A stretch of 52,715 nucleotides of DNA from Ramlibacter alkalitolerans (GTDB lineage: Bacteria; Pseudomonadota; Gammaproteobacteria; Burkholderiales; Burkholderiaceae_C). The notes under the pieces were generated by a model that did no database searches, had not been told where the DNA came from, and saw nothing but the letters and a program-made list of their open reading frames with translations. The DNA lies in contig NZ_JAEQND010000022.1 in the NCBI RefSeq assembly GCF_016722765.1, positions 1-52,715 of the forward strand, read 5' to 3'. Shown piece after piece: positions 21,933-31,308 of the stretch. Made by a program: the position numbers and the translations under genes. How positions within the stretch are numbered: position 1 is the stretch's first letter; every line of letters begins with the position of its first letter.

Positions 21933-22301
21933 CTATGGGTTCGGCGACGCTAGGGGCAGCTGCGCACGGCAGAAGGCCAGCAGATCCGTGGACGTGGTGC
22001 GATCATCAGGCACGTAGATCACGTATGCGAACCCCTCCCCGTTGACGACGAAGGTCAGCTCAAACCAGTTCGGAAATTGGGAGATGTGCTCGACTCCCTC
22101 TTCGCGTAGGTCGAATCCAACCGCGTTTGAGAGTGCTTTCAGGTCGTCCCCTGCCTCGGCGACCACGATGTTGATGACGTCCTGCAACTCACAGGCTAGC
22201 CCCTCGCTCACTTCGCGAATGAACCAGGTCATTTGATCGGTGAGCGCAGGCACGACCTCGGGGGCACGTCGTATCGCCTCAGAGTCTCTGAAGATGTGCA
22301 T
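21933..22301 (-). CDS. Paralogous small acidic protein, copy 2
   Basis: A 122-residue paralogue of 19,599-19,964, sharing MHIFRD at the start, the central helix and the WFELTFVVNGEGFAYVIYVPD beta segment. It converges on the membrane protein at 21,232 with only 11 bp between stops. Both copies are single-domain and acidic, a profile found among immunity or antitoxin-like proteins, but no toxin partner is seen. Function unknown. Confidence 0.7.
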   Translation of the reverse strand: MHIFRDSEAIRRAPEVVPALTDQMTWFIREVSEGLACELQDVINIVVAEAGDDLKALSNAVGFDLREEGVEHISQFPNWFELTFVVNGEGFAYVIYVPDDRTTSTDLLAFCRAQLPLASPNP

Positions 22302-22928
22302 AGACCTCCATTGGTAAAGAGTGCCCGCCGCTCCAGCGTTGGGCTCGTTGCAGAAAGGGGTGAAACGCCAGCAGGCGTGACGGCGGATACGCCCTGGGGT
22401 GCGTCAGGTATCAGGGAGAGATGCGATCGGGCGACGCTGATCGCGGCAGCCGACGAACGTACGCCCATCGGCGGCCTTCAAGTGTGGCTTTCTATCCGCG
22501 TAGAACTGCCAGCGCTTGCTTCTGACGCCGTCTCCAAAGCAAACGCCTTTCGCGCGGTCGCTCTCCGGGTGCATTGATGCCGTTCCAGGCACGCGCTTCC
22601 CGATTCACGGACCGTGGTGGTCGACGTCGGGGAGACGAACTGAAGGGCATGAGCACAGGATGCCCGAGGCCGCTCCTGAAAGCGGTGAACAAGTACCACC
22701 ATCCGAACGGCCGGTCCTCTCATGCGATCGTGGGATGTCTGTGTCGCCCCGGTAAGGACAGCGGGCTCTGCGCGAGGTAAGACTGGATTGCCAAACAGTC
22801 AGGCGCCATGGTTCAATCAAGACAGTCAGCGCCATTGAGATACCGCGAAGACTCTGCTCGCAAGGCGGCGCAAAAGCCTGCTTCGCCAAGAGCTGATTCA
22901 GTGGCGTGGCTCGTGTCAAGGAGAACGC
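22302..22928. other. 627-bp stretch without a convincing gene
   Basis: Several overlapping short frames exist on both strands, none with a good Shine-Dalgarno plus protein-like composition. The best is 22,404-22,592 on the minus strand (GVRSKRWQFYADRKPHLKAADGRTFVGCRDQRR), which could be a gene remnant. A small G/C hairpin lies near 22,368-22,400. The stretch may hold decayed sequence or promoters for the flanking genes. Confidence 0.4.
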
Positions 22929-23228
22929 ATGACTGCAAGAGATGCGCTTCAAGCCCTGTACCAGCACTATCGACCGCTCATCGCGACGATGCCGGAGCGC
23001 TTCTCCAGCCATGAGTTCATCCTAAAGCTGGCGCAGGGTCACCAGAGAGAGTACGTCGCTGCGCTCGTGGAGTACTCCGATTCGGGCGAACCCTTCAGGG
23101 TAGTCCACCAGCAGCTATCTCGTCACTTCCGGTTCTATCCGGATCTGGTGGAGTATCTCGGCGATGGGCCCAGTGTCGACATTTTTGGCAAGTCAAACTC
23201 TTGCGCATTTTGGAAGAGGTTGGGCTAG
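22929..23228 (+). CDS. Small conserved-looking hypothetical protein
   Basis: A 99-residue protein with a strong Shine-Dalgarno (CAAGGAGAA, 5 nt before the ATG). It is mostly helical and contains FSSHEFILKLAQGHQREYVAALVEY and VDIFGKSNSCAFWKR. No family is recognised. It lies upstream of the nuclease-like cluster on the same strand, 173 bp before the next start. Confidence 0.65.
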   Translation: MTARDALQALYQHYRPLIATMPERFSSHEFILKLAQGHQREYVAALVEYSDSGEPFRVVHQQLSRHFRFYPDLVEYLGDGPSVDIFGKSNSCAFWKRLG

Positions 23229-23401
23229 TCGCGCGCAGGTTACTATCCTTCGCGGAGAGCGTCTGTTCAGAGGGCTTTTCGAGAGCGTGATTACCGCTGC
23301 AACAGCATGGATGAAACTCAAACCGGCCGCGATCAGTGGCTCTCGTACGGCCGATACGGAGGCGCGGTTATTGCCGTTCACTCGACGCGCCCACAGACTG
23401 C

Positions 23402-24310
23402 ATGAAGACTCAGTCTGTTCCAGTACGGCCCCAACCTTCCGAACGGTGGGCGATGTACCGCCTGATCTGCCCCGTCGTCGACGCGGCGCTGGAAGTGAAT
23501 GGGCTAGAAGCCTTCTTCGAGTATTCCCAACCGAACGGTCCGAATCGGCGCTTGTCCGCGGACGTGGCGATACTTCGCAACGAGGAGCCCGTGTGGCTCA
23601 TTGAAGCCAAGAGGTTCACTCAGAAACTCCATCCGGACTTGGTCGCCGGCTATCTCAAGCCGGGCGTGATGGGCGTGGTCACGAATGGGAATGATTGGAT
23701 CTTCGTCGTTCGCGGGAAGCACCTGCGGATTGGACCGATGGTTCACGAAGATGGCACCATCGACATCGCTATCCGGGATGCCTTGGTCCGAACTCTCTCG
23801 TCCGTTTCTGAGGATGACGCACTGCGAAACCACACTCTCTGGTGCGATGCCTGGGTAGTGCCAAAGAAGAGCGGCAAGGCGCCGGCAGTTTGGGAAGTGA
23901 ACAGAGGGAAGGGGTCACGTGTCTATGCAGAAAAGGAAACCTTCACCCGCCTTCGGGACGCGGTGCAAAAAGCCGCGGAATTTGCGAAGCCGGACTCACA
24001 AACCGGTTTCTTCCTAGAGGAGGTGCTGCAGTCGGGTAGCGAGATCCCAGGTGGCAGCATCGAGGTCAGTGAGAAGCGGCTGATCTGGTGGCTGCCTGGA
24101 GGCGGGCGGGGAGTCCGGATCAACCTGGAGTCGAAGCAACTCGAAATCTTGGTGCACAACTCACTGCTAGACGCGGTGGGCAGGCACAACATCAAGGCCA
24201 GCATCAAACTGCACGACAAGAATCACGCGATGTCAGTTTGCAAGGCCAGCACGCCTGCGGAACTGAGAAGCCTCGTTCCGGTCTTTACAGCAGTCCCGAA
24301 AGTTGCCTGA
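23402..24310 (+). CDS. Type I restriction HSDR_N-like nuclease-domain protein
   Basis: A 302-residue protein from the ATG at 23,402. The N-terminal part has a PD-(D/E)XK layout: Glu40, Asp54 (LSADVAIL), Glu68 and Lys70 (WLIEAK), like the nuclease domain of Type I HsdR subunits. A GVMGVVTNGNDWIFV strand follows, as in those domains. The C-terminal half (about 160-302) is unrecognised, and no helicase motor is present, so this is not a full restriction subunit. It could be a stand-alone defence nuclease or sensor. The 297-bp gap to the next + gene holds a small gene on the other strand. Confidence 0.75.
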   Translation: MKTQSVPVRPQPSERWAMYRLICPVVDAALEVNGLEAFFEYSQPNGPNRRLSADVAILRNEEPVWLIEAKRFTQKLHPDLVAGYLKPGVMGVVTNGNDWIFVVRGKHLRIGPMVHEDGTIDIAIRDALVRTLSSVSEDDALRNHTLWCDAWVVPKKSGKAPAVWEVNRGKGSRVYAEKETFTRLRDAVQKAAEFAKPDSQTGFFLEEVLQSGSEIPGGSIEVSEKRLIWWLPGGGRGVRINLESKQLEILVHNSLLDAVGRHNIKASIKLHDKNHAMSVCKASTPAELRSLVPVFTAVPKVA

Positions 24311-24355
24311 CCGCGAGGCATGCGGTTTCGCAAACGTGTGCATCTCCCGGTCACA

Positions 24356-24580
24356 TCAAGCAGGCCGGTCGCACTTCGGGCACGTCTGGAAATCCGCACT
24401 GGGGAGATAACGGCGAACCAATTCCCTGGCCTCTTCCACCGAATCTACCTCGAACCACCCGCCGTCCCGCCCCAGATCACCAACAGGTTTCCACGCGGTG
24501 CCGTATGGCTTGGGAATCGAATGACAACCTTCGTGGTGAAGCCGAGCCTTCTTGGTAGGCAGATCCAGATTCAGCAGCAT
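24356..24580 (-). CDS. Small hypothetical protein, antisense within the nuclease cluster
   Basis: A 74-residue protein, MLLNLDLPTKKARLHHEGC..., with AGGAG 6 nt before the ATG. It contains GTAWKPVGDLGRDGGWFEVDS and a C-terminal CPKC pair, with two further Cys/His residues near the start, so a small zinc site is possible. Its start lies 27 bp from the divergent start of the next gene. The composition and Shine-Dalgarno favour a real gene over a shadow. Confidence 0.6.
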   Translation of the reverse strand: MLLNLDLPTKKARLHHEGCHSIPKPYGTAWKPVGDLGRDGGWFEVDSVEEARELVRRYLPSADFQTCPKCDRPA

Positions 24581-24607
24581 CGCAACTCCTCGACCAACAC
24601 GCCACCT

Positions 24608-25093
24608 ATGTCGCATCTAGAAGACCTGATCGCCGAGTACTACGACTGGTCGGGATATCTCGTGAAGCGCAACATGAAAGTCGGCCGGCTAAAGCATGGT
24701 GGCTGGGAAATGGAACTCGACATTGTTGCGTTCCACCCGCAGACCAAACATTTGGTACACGTCGAGCCCTCGATCGACGCCCATTCCTGGCAAGTTCGGG
24801 AAAGTCGCTTTCGGAAGAAGTTTGAATCGGGCGAACGCTACATGTTCGATTCGGTCTTCCCATGGTTGGACAAGAAGACACCTGTAGAACGAATCGCCGT
24901 GCTCGTCTCACATCCCGAAGGCCGCAATGAGCTGTGTGGCGCCTCGATCCTTTCCGTGGACGAACTGATGGCCACGATTGTCGCCAATGTGCGTGGCTGT
25001 GGGATCATGGCGAAGGCGGCGATTCCCGAGTTGTATCCGTTGCTGCGAACCATCCAGCTGACGGTTTGCGGGTACTACCGACTGAAGACATGA
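24608..25093 (+). CDS. PD-(D/E)XK-like nuclease-fold protein, degenerate site
   Basis: A 161-residue protein starting MSHLEDLIAEYYDWSGYLVKRN. The order Glu10, Asp38 (EMELDIVAF) and Glu53 (HVEPS) follows the restriction-endonuclease fold, but the position two after Glu53 is Ser rather than Lys, so catalysis is doubtful or differently arranged. An ATGA overlap couples it to the GIY-YIG gene downstream. It may be a binding subunit of a nuclease pair. The fold call is by motif order only. Confidence 0.65.
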   Translation: MSHLEDLIAEYYDWSGYLVKRNMKVGRLKHGGWEMELDIVAFHPQTKHLVHVEPSIDAHSWQVRESRFRKKFESGERYMFDSVFPWLDKKTPVERIAVLVSHPEGRNELCGASILSVDELMATIVANVRGCGIMAKAAIPELYPLLRTIQLTVCGYYRLKT

Positions 25094-26001
25094 ACCGCAT
25101 CGAGAACTCCGGAATGCAATCAATGCACCTGATAGACACGCCCAATTTCCCTTTTGTCGTGTATCGGATCCGTAATCGCTACAACAACCGAAGCTACATC
25201 GGCTCCTCCAGGAACGTTAAGGCGCGTTGGGCAGCGCACCGACGTTCGATCGATTCCGGGACCGGCCTGTCTGCACAAATGCGCGTAGATATGGAGACCT
25301 ACGGGTACGAGCTGGAAGACTTCGCGTTCGAGATCTTTCGGCGATTTCAAAGCGAAGATTCTATGCTTCGTTTTGAGCAGGCATTGCAGAAACTCCGGTG
25401 GGGGACGTTCCAGAACTACAACACGGCGCCCGAAGTTCGCGATGACTGGGTTTCGCAGTTGTGGCTTGCGTGGCACCTTCATTCTGTTGATATGCGCCAG
25501 TACCTGTCTTGGCAAGCGCCAGCGTCAGATCTGGACATACCGCGGGCAGAAGCGCGGCACGTCGCTCAAGGGCGGGTCCCGTGCGTGCGGGAGTGGGTCA
25601 TTGAGCCTCTCACCGAGTCGCGCACTAAGGAAAGCATTGAAGAGCGCTTTCGCCACGCGCACGTGCCAGCCCCTACCTCCGATACGATTGCAGCGTTATG
25701 GCGCTCCCCAGAACTCTACCGTAGGGAGTACTTCATCACGATAGATCACGTCCAGCGCCCTCTATTTCTGCCCATCAATCCGCATCAGTACTCGACGTGC
25801 AGCCTCGTTGAATACGAGCAAGCTTGCACAAGGCTTGCCAATCGCCTCAAGGAGCAAAGGGCGACGGAAACTTGGCAGATTGAGCGGCTGCAAAGGCGAC
25901 TGAAGCACTTCCGCAGCATCGTACGGGAGCTGCGCAAGGGAGCACCCTGCTCGTCGCCGAGCGCCCGGACCCAAGCGCGACGGGGCGCACCTCAAACGTA
26001 G
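25090..26001 (+). CDS. GIY-YIG nuclease-domain protein
   Basis: A 303-residue protein, translationally coupled to the gene before it. Residues about 22-100 form a GIY-YIG domain: VVYRIRNRYNNRSYIGSS with Tyr25 and Tyr36-Gly38, basic residues in the following helix (RWAAHRR), and Glu96 (RFEQAL) as the likely metal ligand. The remaining 200 residues end in a basic coiled-coil-like helix (YEQACTRLANRLKEQRA...LRELRKG). The domain is found in homing, repair and restriction enzymes; pairing with two other nuclease-like genes points to defence. Confidence 0.8.
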   Translation: MNRIENSGMQSMHLIDTPNFPFVVYRIRNRYNNRSYIGSSRNVKARWAAHRRSIDSGTGLSAQMRVDMETYGYELEDFAFEIFRRFQSEDSMLRFEQALQKLRWGTFQNYNTAPEVRDDWVSQLWLAWHLHSVDMRQYLSWQAPASDLDIPRAEARHVAQGRVPCVREWVIEPLTESRTKESIEERFRHAHVPAPTSDTIAALWRSPELYRREYFITIDHVQRPLFLPINPHQYSTCSLVEYEQACTRLANRLKEQRATETWQIERLQRRLKHFRSIVRELRKGAPCSSPSARTQARRGAPQT

Positions 26002-26097
26002 AAACGTGGCCGTATACAACCGGCCTTACGTCAAATGGCGGCTCGGCCCGACTGGCCGCGTTCGCAAGATGCAACAGCTTTCCGTCAGAATGCACGC

Positions 26098-26538
26098 ATG
26101 AAGTACCAATTGCCCACGCCGGTTTTTGAGATTGAGGGATACCCGGAGCGCATTTTCGTTGAGCGAGATTCACCTCTAGAGATCAAGAAGGCCTTGGCGC
26201 TGATGGCCCGCCACTTCAAGCTGGAGTTCCGGTATGACCATCTTCAGTACGACGAGTTCGACGAAGACGAAACATGCGTTGGTGTTCTCCTCTGCGAGCG
26301 AGCGATGGATCTCATAGAACATGAGGATCACTATCCCAACTACGTCATTGGTGGATGCTGCTTCAGAACGGCTGTTTCTGGCGATTACGTCCTTGATTGG
26401 ATCTGGCTCCATCCGTTCGCTCGTAATCGCGGCAAGCTGAAGGCGCTCTGGCCACAGTTCAGAAAGCGCTTCGGGAATTTCACCCTCAGACACCCTGTGT
26501 CGCCGCACATGGAGGCCTTTTTGGAGAAGCACGGGTAG
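26098..26538 (+). CDS. GNAT-like acetyltransferase-fold protein
   Basis: A 146-residue protein from the ATG at 26,098. The stretch VIGGCCFRTAVSGDYVLDWIWLHPFARNRGKLKALWPQFRKRFGNF follows the GNAT core, with RNRGK in the place of the acetyl-CoA loop R/Q-X-X-G-X-G/A. The ending SPHMEAFLEKHG is typical of short GNAT proteins on mobile elements. The substrate is unknown. It converges on the res gene with 64 bp between stops. Confidence 0.68.
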   Translation: MKYQLPTPVFEIEGYPERIFVERDSPLEIKKALALMARHFKLEFRYDHLQYDEFDEDETCVGVLLCERAMDLIEHEDHYPNYVIGGCCFRTAVSGDYVLDWIWLHPFARNRGKLKALWPQFRKRFGNFTLRHPVSPHMEAFLEKHG

Positions 26539-26602
26539 CGCGCTGTTCGTGGATCAGTCGCATATTACCTGTCGTTTGCTTCGACCCGGAAGGCTGCGCG
26601 AG

Positions 26603-29182
26603 TCAGTAGTCTTTTGCAAGTGGCCCTGCAAACAGGCTTGCAGCAGTCTTCGCAGAAACGATGGCCAGCTGAACCTGCTCGCTTGTCAGATCAAGCATTC
26701 TGAGCTTCCCCAGAGCCAGCGCCACTGACACGATGCGGCGGTAAGCATTGGCATGGTTCTTCGCATATTGGGCGAGACCTTGTAGCTTCGGGAGAGCATC
26801 GGCCAGATGAACGCCGTGTGGATCAACGAGATCGGCCACGACGCGTCCGTCATTTAATCTAAAGAAGAAGATGAAGTCGGGGCGGACGATCTTGTACTGT
26901 CCATCCTCCATGTAAGCTACCCCCAGCGAGGACTGCCCAGGCTGCTGTGGGTTGCGATACCAAGCGGTGAAGCCATTGCGCTTGGATTCGGTTTCCAACA
27001 CTGTGCGCTCCCACTCGTTCAACATCGCTGGGTAGTTGCCGTTGTCGTCGCATAGCAAGTGATCCTTCCAGACTGGCAAGGCGGTTTCCTTGTCGTTTTC
27101 ACGCAGCGATGTGGGCTCAAATCTGGCCTCTGGCTTGCCCAGATCGACATCCTGCGGCTCCGTGCTCATCTCAATGATCTGCCGGTAGGCGTCCTTTCTG
27201 TCGTCCGGCAGGCCCTTGATGCGCAAAGCGAACTCGGTGAACCAAGCTTTCGCCAAGGCATCCGCATGGGCGTCAAAGTATTGCTGAACCTCCGTAACCA
27301 GGCCCAGGCCCGCGACCGTCACGCGAGCCTCCATCACGGCCTCCAAGTACTCCTCGGGGTTGTCGTCAACGCTGGCCATCTTTCGGGCCAGGTGATCGAC
27401 ATAGGTTCGCGCGATATCCGGGGTGAAGATTCGCGCTGCGCGCCGGTACGCATCGTCGATTACCGCCACGTCCGCGTCTTCCCAGAACTGGTTGAAGGTT
27501 TTGGTCTTGCCCTTTAGGTCGGCAACGACTGTCGTCCCGTCCACCGTCAGAACCGCCTCACGCTTGGCCTTGATCTTCGGGGCATGTTCGGTCTGGAACA
27601 CATCCAAAGCTCCATGCAGGATTGCATGTGCCTTCCTCCCCGCGCCTTCAAGCAGATCATCGTCGGCCAGTTCCTGCGCCAGCGCTGTCAGCCGTCTTGC
27701 GGGCTTTGCAGTCCTCTGTGGCCTAGTCTGGGATGGCAGTCCCTCAAACGCTTTCCACACTGCCGCAGATGCCGCAGGGTTGGGCTTCATCTCCGCCGGG
27801 TTGACCAAGATGCGGCCGGGAGTTGCGCCCGAAGTCTCGTCCCCTGCCATCAAGGCATCAACGACACTCTCGGCAGTCTTAGAGTCGAACTTCGGCAGCA
27901 GGCATTCCACCGCGTTCAGGCGCTCGTTCCCAGGGATGCGTCGCGCCAATGGCGAGCGCACCATGCGGCCAATCAGCTGAGTGATATGGGTTCGGTCCGT
28001 AGCGGAACGGAAGGACACCATGACTTCTGCGCGCGGGCAGTCCCAGCCGGTGCTGATCGCATCCTTAGCAATGAGTACCCGTACCCAGTCAGCTTCATGC
28101 ACCCGTTGCGGTTCGATGTAAGGCACATTACGAGCGCCGAACCGCTGCGTCGTATGTTCGCCGAACACATGCGCGACGCTTGCAGACGGCAACTCTGGGT
28201 AGTGGCTGTAAAGGGTGTCCAGCGCGCGGCCGATCTCATTCGGATCGGGAGTATTCGGGACTTGGAAGACGAGCAGCGGGAGTACGACCCGCGCGTCATC
28301 CTGCTGCTGTGCGTACTCGGCCCATGCCTGGGTCGACTCCTTCAGCTTGTCTGCGGCGCGGCGGACCAGCACAGTATCGAAGTCGCCCGCACCCTCGGGG
28401 ATGTCGAGGACGATTACGTCTTTTATCAGCCCCGACTCCTGCACCTTGCTGGCATCCACCACAACATCGGGTAGCTTCGCGCGCTTCACCGCGCACTCGA
28501 TAGCTTTGTTGAAGCGATCAACGGTAGCCGATATACCCCACACTACAGGGATGCCAGGCATACTGCCGTACCCGTTAATAAGCCGTTGGACGATCGTGGC
28601 CTTGCTGTTTTGACTCTGCGCGGTCGGATTCCCCATCCCGCGATGGGCCTCATCAAGGACCATGTACAAAGTCAACTCGGGATCTTCGATTGTGTTTTGG
28701 ATCGTGTCCCATAGCGTGAACGCCTGCGCATCCGGACGCATCTCCGTCACCAAGTCAGACTCGCCTTCGAAGCCGCGAACTAACAGACTGTTTTTGCCGA
28801 ACTTCTGGGTGTTCAGGAAGTAAATTTTCCCCGCGTCAAACTTGGATCGGCTAAAGGGATATTCAACTACGACCATGTCGCTGAAATTGATGCGGTCGCT
28901 AGCTTCGAGTAGCCGAAAGCGTGTCTGCTCGTTCAGTGAGGGGTCGTCGCTAAACCACAGCACGACGGCACCAGGATCAGCATTGAACTCGAAATCGTCG
29001 TCACCGTGAAACAGCGCTTCAAAGGCAGCAGCGGCCATAACCGTCTTCCCTGCACCGGTGACAGCTGTTAGAGAAAAGGCCGACTTACGAGATTTCCTAC
29101 TCCAGTCGTCTCGCGCATCTCTGAGGTTGTCCAATGCCTCGCGCACGGCTTGGCGCTGGTAGTCCTTGAGCGTGAACTTCAT
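26603..29182 (-). CDS. Type III-like restriction helicase subunit (Res)
   Basis: An 859-residue superfamily-2 helicase. It has Walker A VTGAGKT (41-47), DEAH (177-180), and a later ISTGWDCPRAEVMVSFRSA...QLIGRMVRS segment for motifs V and VI. The C-terminal region around 768-790 (RPDFIFF...VVADLVDPHG) has the place and shape of the Res endonuclease domain, but the usual (D/E)-X-K is D-L-V, so the metal site differs from the textbook form. It lies 2 bp after mod on the same strand, so the pair is one operon. Together they would form an ATP-dependent modification/restriction complex. Confidence 0.85.
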   Translation of the reverse strand: MKFTLKDYQRQAVREALDNLRDARDDWSRKSRKSAFSLTAVTGAGKTVMAAAAFEALFHGDDDFEFNADPGAVVLWFSDDPSLNEQTRFRLLEASDRINFSDMVVVEYPFSRSKFDAGKIYFLNTQKFGKNSLLVRGFEGESDLVTEMRPDAQAFTLWDTIQNTIEDPELTLYMVLDEAHRGMGNPTAQSQNSKATIVQRLINGYGSMPGIPVVWGISATVDRFNKAIECAVKRAKLPDVVVDASKVQESGLIKDVIVLDIPEGAGDFDTVLVRRAADKLKESTQAWAEYAQQQDDARVVLPLLVFQVPNTPDPNEIGRALDTLYSHYPELPSASVAHVFGEHTTQRFGARNVPYIEPQRVHEADWVRVLIAKDAISTGWDCPRAEVMVSFRSATDRTHITQLIGRMVRSPLARRIPGNERLNAVECLLPKFDSKTAESVVDALMAGDETSGATPGRILVNPAEMKPNPAASAAVWKAFEGLPSQTRPQRTAKPARRLTALAQELADDDLLEGAGRKAHAILHGALDVFQTEHAPKIKAKREAVLTVDGTTVVADLKGKTKTFNQFWEDADVAVIDDAYRRAARIFTPDIARTYVDHLARKMASVDDNPEEYLEAVMEARVTVAGLGLVTEVQQYFDAHADALAKAWFTEFALRIKGLPDDRKDAYRQIIEMSTEPQDVDLGKPEARFEPTSLRENDKETALPVWKDHLLCDDNGNYPAMLNEWERTVLETESKRNGFTAWYRNPQQPGQSSLGVAYMEDGQYKIVRPDFIFFFRLNDGRVVADLVDPHGVHLADALPKLQGLAQYAKNHANAYRRIVSVALALGKLRMLDLTSEQVQLAIVSAKTAASLFAGPLAKDY

Positions 29183-29184
29183 GC

Positions 29185-31308
29185 CTATCCCTCGTTAGTG
29201 AAGCCGAAGTTCGTCAGGTACGACTCGTACAGCCGCACGGGTTCAACTCCCTTGCGCAGGCGTTTTGCTACGGCTTGGAACCGGCGATCGTCGTCAGTCA
29301 CGATGAAAGCTATGCGTACTGCCTCGACGTAAGCCAGCTCCCTAATGAAGGCGGTCGCCTTATCCACGTCCGTCAGCAGAGCATAGGTAGTGGCAACCGC
29401 CCAGCCGTCACTGGGCAGCTTGTCTATACGAGTGCCGCGTGCACCTGCGCGCAGCCACAGAAGAGGGGCAATGCGGGAATACGCCAAGTTGTGGCTGACC
29501 GATTTTTCGGCTTCATAGGTGAGGGTGAAGAACTCGGCGTTCTCCTCAAATCCCTCTGCCATCGGGAATTCGTCGGTGAACTTATAGTCCCCCTTGATAG
29601 GTTGGCCATCCGGAGTCCTGCCCGTGATCGCAGCCTGCACGCGCGGCTTAGTGATGTAGTCACAGATGCCCCATTTTTCCCAATCATCGTCGCCGGGACG
29701 CAAGCCTTGATCTCGCAGCGCCTTCTGCTCGTCGGCAGCGACCTCGTTATTCGTGACGGAGATGCACTGGCGGCGACCACTGTCTTGACGATTCAGACGC
29801 ATAACCGCGTGAGCCGTTGTTCCGGAGCCGCTGAAGAAATCGAGAATGATTGCTTCAGGTTTGTTGGCCACGAAGAAACGGAGTGCATCTTCAACAGCGT
29901 AGAGGGATTTCGGAAACGGGAACTTGCGTCCAGGAATGATCCCCGCAAGAAGACGACTGCCTCCGTTGCCCGCATCGTGTGACGGGATTCGCCATAAGTC
30001 TGATGGCACGAAGACCGTTTCTTGCTCCGAAGAGTCTGTTATCAACGATCCGTCGGCGGCCCGTCCCAAAATAGGGAACTGACCGCGTTCGACTTTGGCG
30101 CGTTCGCCTTGATTCAAATAATAGAGAGCGGTCTCCTCGCCTCTCCAAGGACCAATCTTCGCGTAACCGTCTTTGATCAGATTTCGTAGCTTGGCCGGGC
30201 CATTCTGCCAAGTCCCTAAGGTCCCATCTTTTCGCTTCGGCCAGATCGCAACACAGCCGCTCGGAGGACGGATTTCCGAGAGATCGTTGCCGTAGTAGGA
30301 ATCACCCACGCTATCGAAGACAGCATGCTCGCCCTTCTGCCTGATGAAGACGGGATAGAAGCTATTAGGACCGTCTTCTCTTTGTGCATTCGTTCCATCC
30401 CGACGCATCAAGCGCCAGCGCAATATGAACTTGTTCTTTGTCTGGACAGGATTCCAATCTTCCGGAAGTGCCTGCGGAATGGGCTTGGCGTCACCGAACA
30501 TTGCGAAGTATATGTATTCAGTCGAGCGCGAAAAACTGCCCTTTCTCGGAACCCCACCAGTGTTGATTGCCGAGCTGACCATCGTGAGGCGCGCTTCCGG
30601 GAACAGCTGTTCCAGCAGTAGCCCGAGCCGAAGATATTCCTTCTCGTCAATCGTGACGACCAGTACCGAGTCGGCCGGATTCAGCAGTTCCCTCGCGATG
30701 AGCAGGCGCCGCTCCATCATCGCCAGCCATTTGCTGTGGCGATATAGGTCATCGCCAGCAACGTAATCGTTGTTGTACTTCCAATCCTTCGCCCCCGTGT
30801 TGTACGGAGGGTCAATGTAGATAGCATCCACCTTGCCACGATGGGTGAAGGTCAGCGCCTTTAGGACATGATAGTTTTCGCCGTTAATGACGGAATGAAA
30901 GGGCCCGTCGCCTCCTCGGGTGACTTTGCCTGTGCTCACCAGACCAGGATGGATCGTGTCGCGAAACTCTGAAACGACAACTAGATTCTCGATCGCGACT
31001 GACTGCTGTTCTGGTTGATCCGTCCCAAGCAGGTCCACGTCGGCGACCTTCTCCCCCCTATGAATGGCTCTTACTTGCCACAGGCGCTGGTCCCCCTTTG
31101 TAGTGTCCCCGCGTGCCGGCAGCACCCTCACCTTGTCGCCCTTGCGAATGGGGCGCTGCGGCAATTCAACGGCCTCGGGTCGATGACGTTCGAAGTTCAG
31201 GCCAAACGGCAATCGCGATGACAGGACTTTGAACTCTCGGTCTAGGTCAGCACCTACTACTGGGTCCTTAGCCTTGGTCTGGGCGATCAGATCGGTCAGG
31301 CGTGACAC
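29185..31308 (-). CDS. Type III-like adenine-N6 DNA methyltransferase (Mod)
   Basis: A 707-residue protein starting with GTG after GGAG. An N-terminal SH3-like segment (GDKVRVLPARGD..., about 55-115) precedes the methyltransferase. Catalytic DPPY is at 166-169 and the SAM-binding FSGSGTT at 492-498; this order (IV before I) defines the beta class used by Type III Mod proteins. Between and after them lie target-recognition regions (about 270-460 and 550-650). The product would protect host DNA and direct Res. No phase-variable repeat is seen in the gene. Confidence 0.9.
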   Translation of the reverse strand: MSRLTDLIAQTKAKDPVVGADLDREFKVLSSRLPFGLNFERHRPEAVELPQRPIRKGDKVRVLPARGDTTKGDQRLWQVRAIHRGEKVADVDLLGTDQPEQQSVAIENLVVVSEFRDTIHPGLVSTGKVTRGGDGPFHSVINGENYHVLKALTFTHRGKVDAIYIDPPYNTGAKDWKYNNDYVAGDDLYRHSKWLAMMERRLLIARELLNPADSVLVVTIDEKEYLRLGLLLEQLFPEARLTMVSSAINTGGVPRKGSFSRSTEYIYFAMFGDAKPIPQALPEDWNPVQTKNKFILRWRLMRRDGTNAQREDGPNSFYPVFIRQKGEHAVFDSVGDSYYGNDLSEIRPPSGCVAIWPKRKDGTLGTWQNGPAKLRNLIKDGYAKIGPWRGEETALYYLNQGERAKVERGQFPILGRAADGSLITDSSEQETVFVPSDLWRIPSHDAGNGGSRLLAGIIPGRKFPFPKSLYAVEDALRFFVANKPEAIILDFFSGSGTTAHAVMRLNRQDSGRRQCISVTNNEVAADEQKALRDQGLRPGDDDWEKWGICDYITKPRVQAAITGRTPDGQPIKGDYKFTDEFPMAEGFEENAEFFTLTYEAEKSVSHNLAYSRIAPLLWLRAGARGTRIDKLPSDGWAVATTYALLTDVDKATAFIRELAYVEAVRIAFIVTDDDRRFQAVAKRLRKGVEPVRLYESYLTNFGFTNEG

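Noticed and set aside
22605..23012. 135-codon minus-strand frame in the gene-poor stretch
   Set aside because: No Shine-Dalgarno, low-complexity composition, and it overlaps the well-supported start of the 22,929 gene.
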